This document shows, piece after piece, positions 13,982-16,803 of a stretch of DNA of 16,803 nt. The translations under genes were made by a program, and so were the position numbers. Under the pieces are notes generated by a model, which was given only the letters and a program-made list of their open reading frames with translations, was not told where the DNA came from and did no database searches. Origin of the DNA: JAQVWU01 sp964628455 (GTDB taxonomy: Bacteria > Bacillota > Clostridia > Oscillospirales > CAG-272); the NCBI GenBank assembly GCA_964628455.1, contig CAZVPD010000082.1:1-16803 (forward strand), in the 5' to 3' direction. Position 1 is the stretch's first letter. Every line of letters starts with the position of its first letter.

Positions 13982-15397
13982 ATGCTGTTTTCGGACCTCG
14001 TGTTCCTGTTTGGATTCCTGCCCCTGTTTTTTATCTGCACGTATTTTTTCAGGGATCATATCCCGGCAAAAAACATCCTGCTCCTGATGTTTTCGTTTGT
14101 GTTTTACGCCTGGGGCGAACCCGTTTATATCCTGCTGCTTGTTTTCTCGGTTCTGATCAATTACGCGGCCGGTATCGAACTGGAGCGGACAGCCGGTAAA
14201 AAAGGGCTGCGGAAAGCGATCTTTTTCGCGGCCGTGGCGGCCGACCTGCTGCTGCTCGGAGTGTTCAAGTACGCGGGTTTCTTCGTCGGGACGATAAACG
14301 ACCTGTCCGGCGCGTCCTTCGGCGTCCCCGAGATCGTGCTGCCCATCGGGATTTCGTTTTATACGTTTCAGATTCTGTCCTATGTGGCCGACGTTTACCG
14401 CGGCGAAGTAAAAGTCCAGAAAAATCCGCTGTTTTTAGGCGCGTATCTCGCTGCTTTTCCGCAGCTGATCGCGGGCCCCATCGTGCGTTACAGCACGATT
14501 GCCGAAGAACTTGAGGAAAGAAGCGTATCGACAGAGGATTTTGCGTACGGCATCAGGCGCTTTATTCTCGGATTCGGCAAAAAAGTTTTGATAGCGAATC
14601 AGGCAGCGGTCATAACGGACAGAATACTTGACGGAAACGTGAGCATAAGCCGGTACGGCGCCGCGGGGGCATGGCTTGCGGTGATCGCCTATTCGATACA
14701 GATATACTATGATTTCAGCGGATATTCGGATATGGCGATCGGTATGGGAAGGGCGATGGGGTTTCACTATCTCGAAAACTTCCTCCATCCGTACGCCGCG
14801 GACTCCGTCACCGATTTCTGGCGAAGGTGGCATATCTCCCTCTCGACTTTTTTCCGCGACTATGTGTACATACCGCTGGGCGGAAACCGTGTTTCCGCCG
14901 GCCGATGGGTCCTGAACATGCTTGCCGTCTGGCTCCTTACCGGCCTTTGGCACGGCGCGAGCTGGAACTTTATCGTGTGGGGACTCTATTTCGGCCTGAT
15001 CCTGATCACCGAGAAATTTACTTTGAAATTCAGATCCCAAAGCGGATTTCCCGGTCACGCTTACGCTCTTTTCACGGTGATCATAGGCTGGACCGTTTTC
15101 AGATGCGAGAATCTCGCTCAGACTGCGGAAACGCTGAAAACCATGTTCGGAGGCTCGGGATTTGCCGACCTCAAAATCATCTACGCGTCCGGCGCGCTGA
15201 ACCTGTTCTTTCTGACCGCCCTGGTCTGCGGCGTCATCGGCTGCATACCCGCGGTGTATACGGCAGCCGGCAAAGCAGTCTCGTCCTCTAAGCCGGCGAA
15301 GCTGGCCGCGGATATCGGACTCATCGCGGTATTGCTGCTGTCCGCCGCCCTTCTGGCAAGGGGATCGTACAATCCCTTTATCTATTTCAGATTCTGA
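13982..15397 (+). CDS. MBOAT-family membrane O-acyltransferase (AlgI/PatA-like)
   Basis: Predicted multi-pass membrane protein of 471 residues, the typical AlgI length. It starts MLFSDLVFLFGFLPLFF, the standard N-terminus of this family, which supports ATG 13982. About ten or more hydrophobic segments are visible. Conserved motifs are PIGISFYTFQILSYVADVYRG, PQLIAGPIVRY, DFSGYSDMAIGMGRAMG, then TDFWRRWHISLSTFFRDYVYIPLGG (H284) and LTGLWHGASWNFIVWG with the presumed catalytic H324. It would load and translocate acyl (commonly acetyl) groups for transfer to a surface polysaccharide by the DHHW protein encoded immediately upstream. DltB is a relative, but the absence of dltA, dltC and dltD and the pairing with a DHHW protein favour polysaccharide acylation. 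Confidence 0.93.
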   Translation: MLFSDLVFLFGFLPLFFICTYFFRDHIPAKNILLLMFSFVFYAWGEPVYILLLVFSVLINYAAGIELERTAGKKGLRKAIFFAAVAADLLLLGVFKYAGFFVGTINDLSGASFGVPEIVLPIGISFYTFQILSYVADVYRGEVKVQKNPLFLGAYLAAFPQLIAGPIVRYSTIAEELEERSVSTEDFAYGIRRFILGFGKKVLIANQAAVITDRILDGNVSISRYGAAGAWLAVIAYSIQIYYDFSGYSDMAIGMGRAMGFHYLENFLHPYAADSVTDFWRRWHISLSTFFRDYVYIPLGGNRVSAGRWVLNMLAVWLLTGLWHGASWNFIVWGLYFGLILITEKFTLKFRSQSGFPGHAYALFTVIIGWTVFRCENLAQTAETLKTMFGGSGFADLKIIYASGALNLFFLTALVCGVIGCIPAVYTAAGKAVSSSKPAKLAADIGLIAVLLLSAALLARGSYNPFIYFRF

Positions 15398-15433
15398 CGG
15401 ATTCCCGAAAAAAAAGCGTATCCGGCATTCTGC

Positions 15434-15462
15434 TTGACACGGAGGGCGCAGGATGATATAAT
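15434..15462 (+). promoter_or_regulatory. Perfect consensus sigma-A promoter for the VOC gene
   Basis: TTGACA (15434-15439), a 17-base spacer and TATAAT (15457-15462) match the consensus at all twelve positions. The start would be near 15469, with a leader of about 55 bases before ATG 15525. AAGGAGATGTGA provides a strong ribosome site. Confidence 0.88.
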
Positions 15463-15524
15463 GAAAATCGGGAAATTAAGATAAAATATTTTAATCCGAA
15501 CGATCAATAAGGAGATGTGACGCC

Positions 15525-15878
15525 ATGATCTGTCATGTTACTGTCGAGACGGAAAACTTAAAGGAGTCGACCGACTTCTATGCGTGGCTGCTTGACCTTC
15601 CCGTAACCCGCAGAATGGAGATCCCGAACGGGGAAATAGCTTTTCTCGGCGAAGAGGAAACAAAACTCGAACTGATCTTCAGAAAAGATTATAAAAGATC
15701 GGGCACGGCGGAAGGCATCACCGTGGGATTTGCCGTGCCTTCGCTGAAAGACAAAATAGTTCTGCTCGATGAAAAAAACATTCCCCACAGTCCCGTGATC
15801 ACCCCGAATCCCCATGTGATGTTCTTTTACCTGACAGATCCCAACGGGATCCGGATCCAGCTGCTGGAAGAAAAATAA
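15525..15878 (+). CDS. VOC-fold (glyoxalase/bleomycin-resistance superfamily) protein
   Basis: A small cytoplasmic protein of 117 residues with the paired beta-alpha-beta-beta-beta layout of the vicinal oxygen chelate superfamily. The first half has CHVTVET (H4), NLKESTDFYAWLLDLPV (helix) and KLELIF (E49). The second half has GITVGFAV, a helix, then HVMFFYLTDPNGIRIQLLEEK (E115), the familiar D-P-x-G-x-x-I-x-L-x-E ending. The His usually found at the start of the second half is replaced (GITVGF), so the metal site may be incomplete and the reaction cannot be predicted. It could be a lyase, dioxygenase, resistance protein or a simple binding protein. It has its own very strong promoter and appears to be monocistronic. 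Confidence 0.88.
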   Translation: MICHVTVETENLKESTDFYAWLLDLPVTRRMEIPNGEIAFLGEEETKLELIFRKDYKRSGTAEGITVGFAVPSLKDKIVLLDEKNIPHSPVITPNPHVMFFYLTDPNGIRIQLLEEK

Positions 15879-15900
15879 ATACGCTCCGGCCGTCCCGTTC

Positions 15901-15929
15901 AGCCGGCAAAAAAGATCCGTCAGCCGGCT
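15901..15929. terminator. GC-rich hairpin, weak terminator candidate
   Basis: AGCCGGC (15901-15907) pairs with GCCGGCT (15923-15929) over a 15-base loop, giving a 7-bp GC-rich stem between the VOC gene and the lipoprotein gene. It is followed by only a few scattered T residues (TCCTGCTTTC), so it may end transcription poorly or may be a chance palindrome. Confidence 0.3.
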
Positions 15930-16001
15930 TCCTGCTTTCGGGTCTTTGTCGTTTAATTGTTTTTATGAAACAAATCATTTCCGGAAGGAGTCGGACAAAT
16001 A

Positions 16002-16803
16002 ATGCCTGTTTTGAAACGATGCATGTCATTCCTGCTTGCTTTTATATCGGTGATCTGTTTTTCTTCATGCGGCGAACCGGCTGCGGAGCAAGAGATAAAA
16101 AAAGAAGAAACTTCAGCCGAAAGCCGGCAGAACGTCATAGAAGAACCGGATCTGCTGGAGGCGCGAACACGGGTGGAGGACGGTCTTCCCGAGGCTGATT
16201 TTAACGGAGCTCCCTATAGGATCCTCACCTACAACGACCCCCGGATCCTTTCCTTTATAGCCGAAGAAGCCGAAAACGGGGATATTGTAAACGATTCGCT
16301 TTACGCGCGGAACCGTGTAGCGGAGGAGAGATACAATACGGAACTTTTTTTCGACTCCTCCCGTGATTTTGGCGGGGTCGTCAGTTACGGCGCAAAATGC
16401 ATTCAGGCCGGGGAAGACGCTTTCGACCTGTTCTGTTCGCATGTCGTTTCATTAAGCGAATTGTCTCTCAAAGGGATGATGATGAACTGGTACGACATCG
16501 GTTATATTGATTTTGACAAGCCGTGGTGGTCTTCGAGCAATATAAAAGACCTTACGTATAAGAATGTTTCGCTGCTGGCTGTCGGAGATTTCGCGATGTC
16601 TGCGCTGTCCTATACCTACTGCATGTATTTCGACAAAAACCTTGCGGACGATTATTCTCTCGGCGACATCTATGAGACAGTGCGGAGCGGCGGCTGGACG
16701 ATCGACAAACTGAACAGTCTGACCAAAGACATCTATACGGATTTAAATTCCGACGGGAAAGCGGACAAAGAGGATTTTTACGGCCTCAGTTTTCGGATAG
16801 GCA
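16002..16803 (+). CDS. Extracellular sugar-binding lipoprotein of an ABC importer, 3' end off window
   Basis: The first 267 codons of a predicted solute-binding lipoprotein. The N-terminus (MPVLKRCMSFLLAF..., then VICFSSC) is a signal peptide with a lipobox-like FSSC, so C23 would be lipidated and the protein held on the outer face of the membrane. An acidic, Glu/Lys/Ser-rich linker follows (about 24-60), then the binding domain with NDSLYARNRVAEERYN, common in Clostridia-type sugar-binding proteins. D247-LNSDGKADKED is an EF-hand-like calcium loop (D247, N249, D251, D255, D258), also frequent in this group. GGAAGGAG lies 11 bases before ATG 16002. The 123-base region upstream shows no clear promoter. 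Permease genes would be expected beyond the right edge. The ligand is unknown; the neighbouring glycosidases suggest an oligosaccharide. Confidence 0.82.
   Translation, partial: MPVLKRCMSFLLAFISVICFSSCGEPAAEQEIKKEETSAESRQNVIEEPDLLEARTRVEDGLPEADFNGAPYRILTYNDPRILSFIAEEAENGDIVNDSLYARNRVAEERYNTELFFDSSRDFGGVVSYGAKCIQAGEDAFDLFCSHVVSLSELSLKGMMMNWYDIGYIDFDKPWWSSSNIKDLTYKNVSLLAVGDFAMSALSYTYCMYFDKNLADDYSLGDIYETVRSGGWTIDKLNSLTKDIYTDLNSDGKADKEDFYGLSFRIG

Noticed and set aside
15398..15433. CGGAT...ATCCG hairpin after the MBOAT gene as a terminator
   Set aside because: It has a 5-bp stem, its only A/T run lies in the loop, and no T tract follows.
1..16803. tRNA, rRNA, CRISPR array, insertion sequence or phage genes
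   Set aside because: No cloverleaf, repeat-spacer pattern, transposase motif or terminal inverted repeats of mobile-element type were seen on either strand.

Overview
The window looks like a piece of a draft or metagenome-assembled chromosome from a Bacillota (probably Clostridia) bacterium, likely a gut or other anaerobic carbohydrate degrader. The reasons are moderately high GC content, strong purine-rich Shine-Dalgarno sites, several near-consensus sigma-A promoters with 17-bp spacers, a Clostridia-style sugar-binding lipoprotein, and cytoplasmic glycosidases without signal peptides. A 10-N scaffold gap at 2961-2970 shows it is a draft assembly. No tRNA, rRNA, CRISPR array, transposase or transcription regulator was seen.

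Layout. (1) 1-4255, minus strand: a tightly overlapping operon of a cytoplasmic neutral-ceramidase-family hydrolase (interrupted by the N gap), an FGGY carbohydrate kinase and an L-fucose/L-arabinose isomerase-like protein that runs off the left edge. The first ~120 bases also read, on the plus strand, as an internal piece of orotate phosphoribosyltransferase, so the left end may be a misjoin. (2) 4256-4462: a divergent promoter region with a clear sigma-A promoter in each direction. (3) 4463-8985, plus: a GH38 alpha-mannosidase and a GH36 alpha-galactosidase-like enzyme, closed by a bidirectional terminator at 8993-9043. (4) 9046-11414: an unrecognised 411-residue protein (minus) divergent from a Gfo/Idh/MocA oxidoreductase (plus); the region between them holds an inverted repeat and a strong plus promoter. 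(5) 11588-15397, plus: an Old Yellow Enzyme-type flavoprotein, a DHHW-motif membrane-anchored AlgX/AlgJ-like protein and an AlgI-like MBOAT acyltransferase, probably one transcript. (6) 15525-15878: a small VOC-fold protein behind a perfect consensus promoter. (7) 16002 to the right edge: the start of a sugar-binding lipoprotein.

How the parts fit. The left two thirds reads as an intracellular sugar-processing locus. Imported oligosaccharides would be trimmed by GH38 and GH36; free sugars would be isomerised and phosphorylated by the isomerase/kinase pair; a Gfo/Idh/MocA oxidoreductase and two hydrolase-like proteins of unclear substrate (ceramidase family; the 411-residue protein) would act on further derivatives. 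The lipoprotein at the right edge could start an ABC sugar importer. The DHHW/MBOAT pair is a separate module that most likely O-acylates an extracellular polysaccharide. The most novel items are the 411-residue protein with its divergent partner, and the ceramidase-family enzyme embedded in a sugar isomerase/kinase operon.
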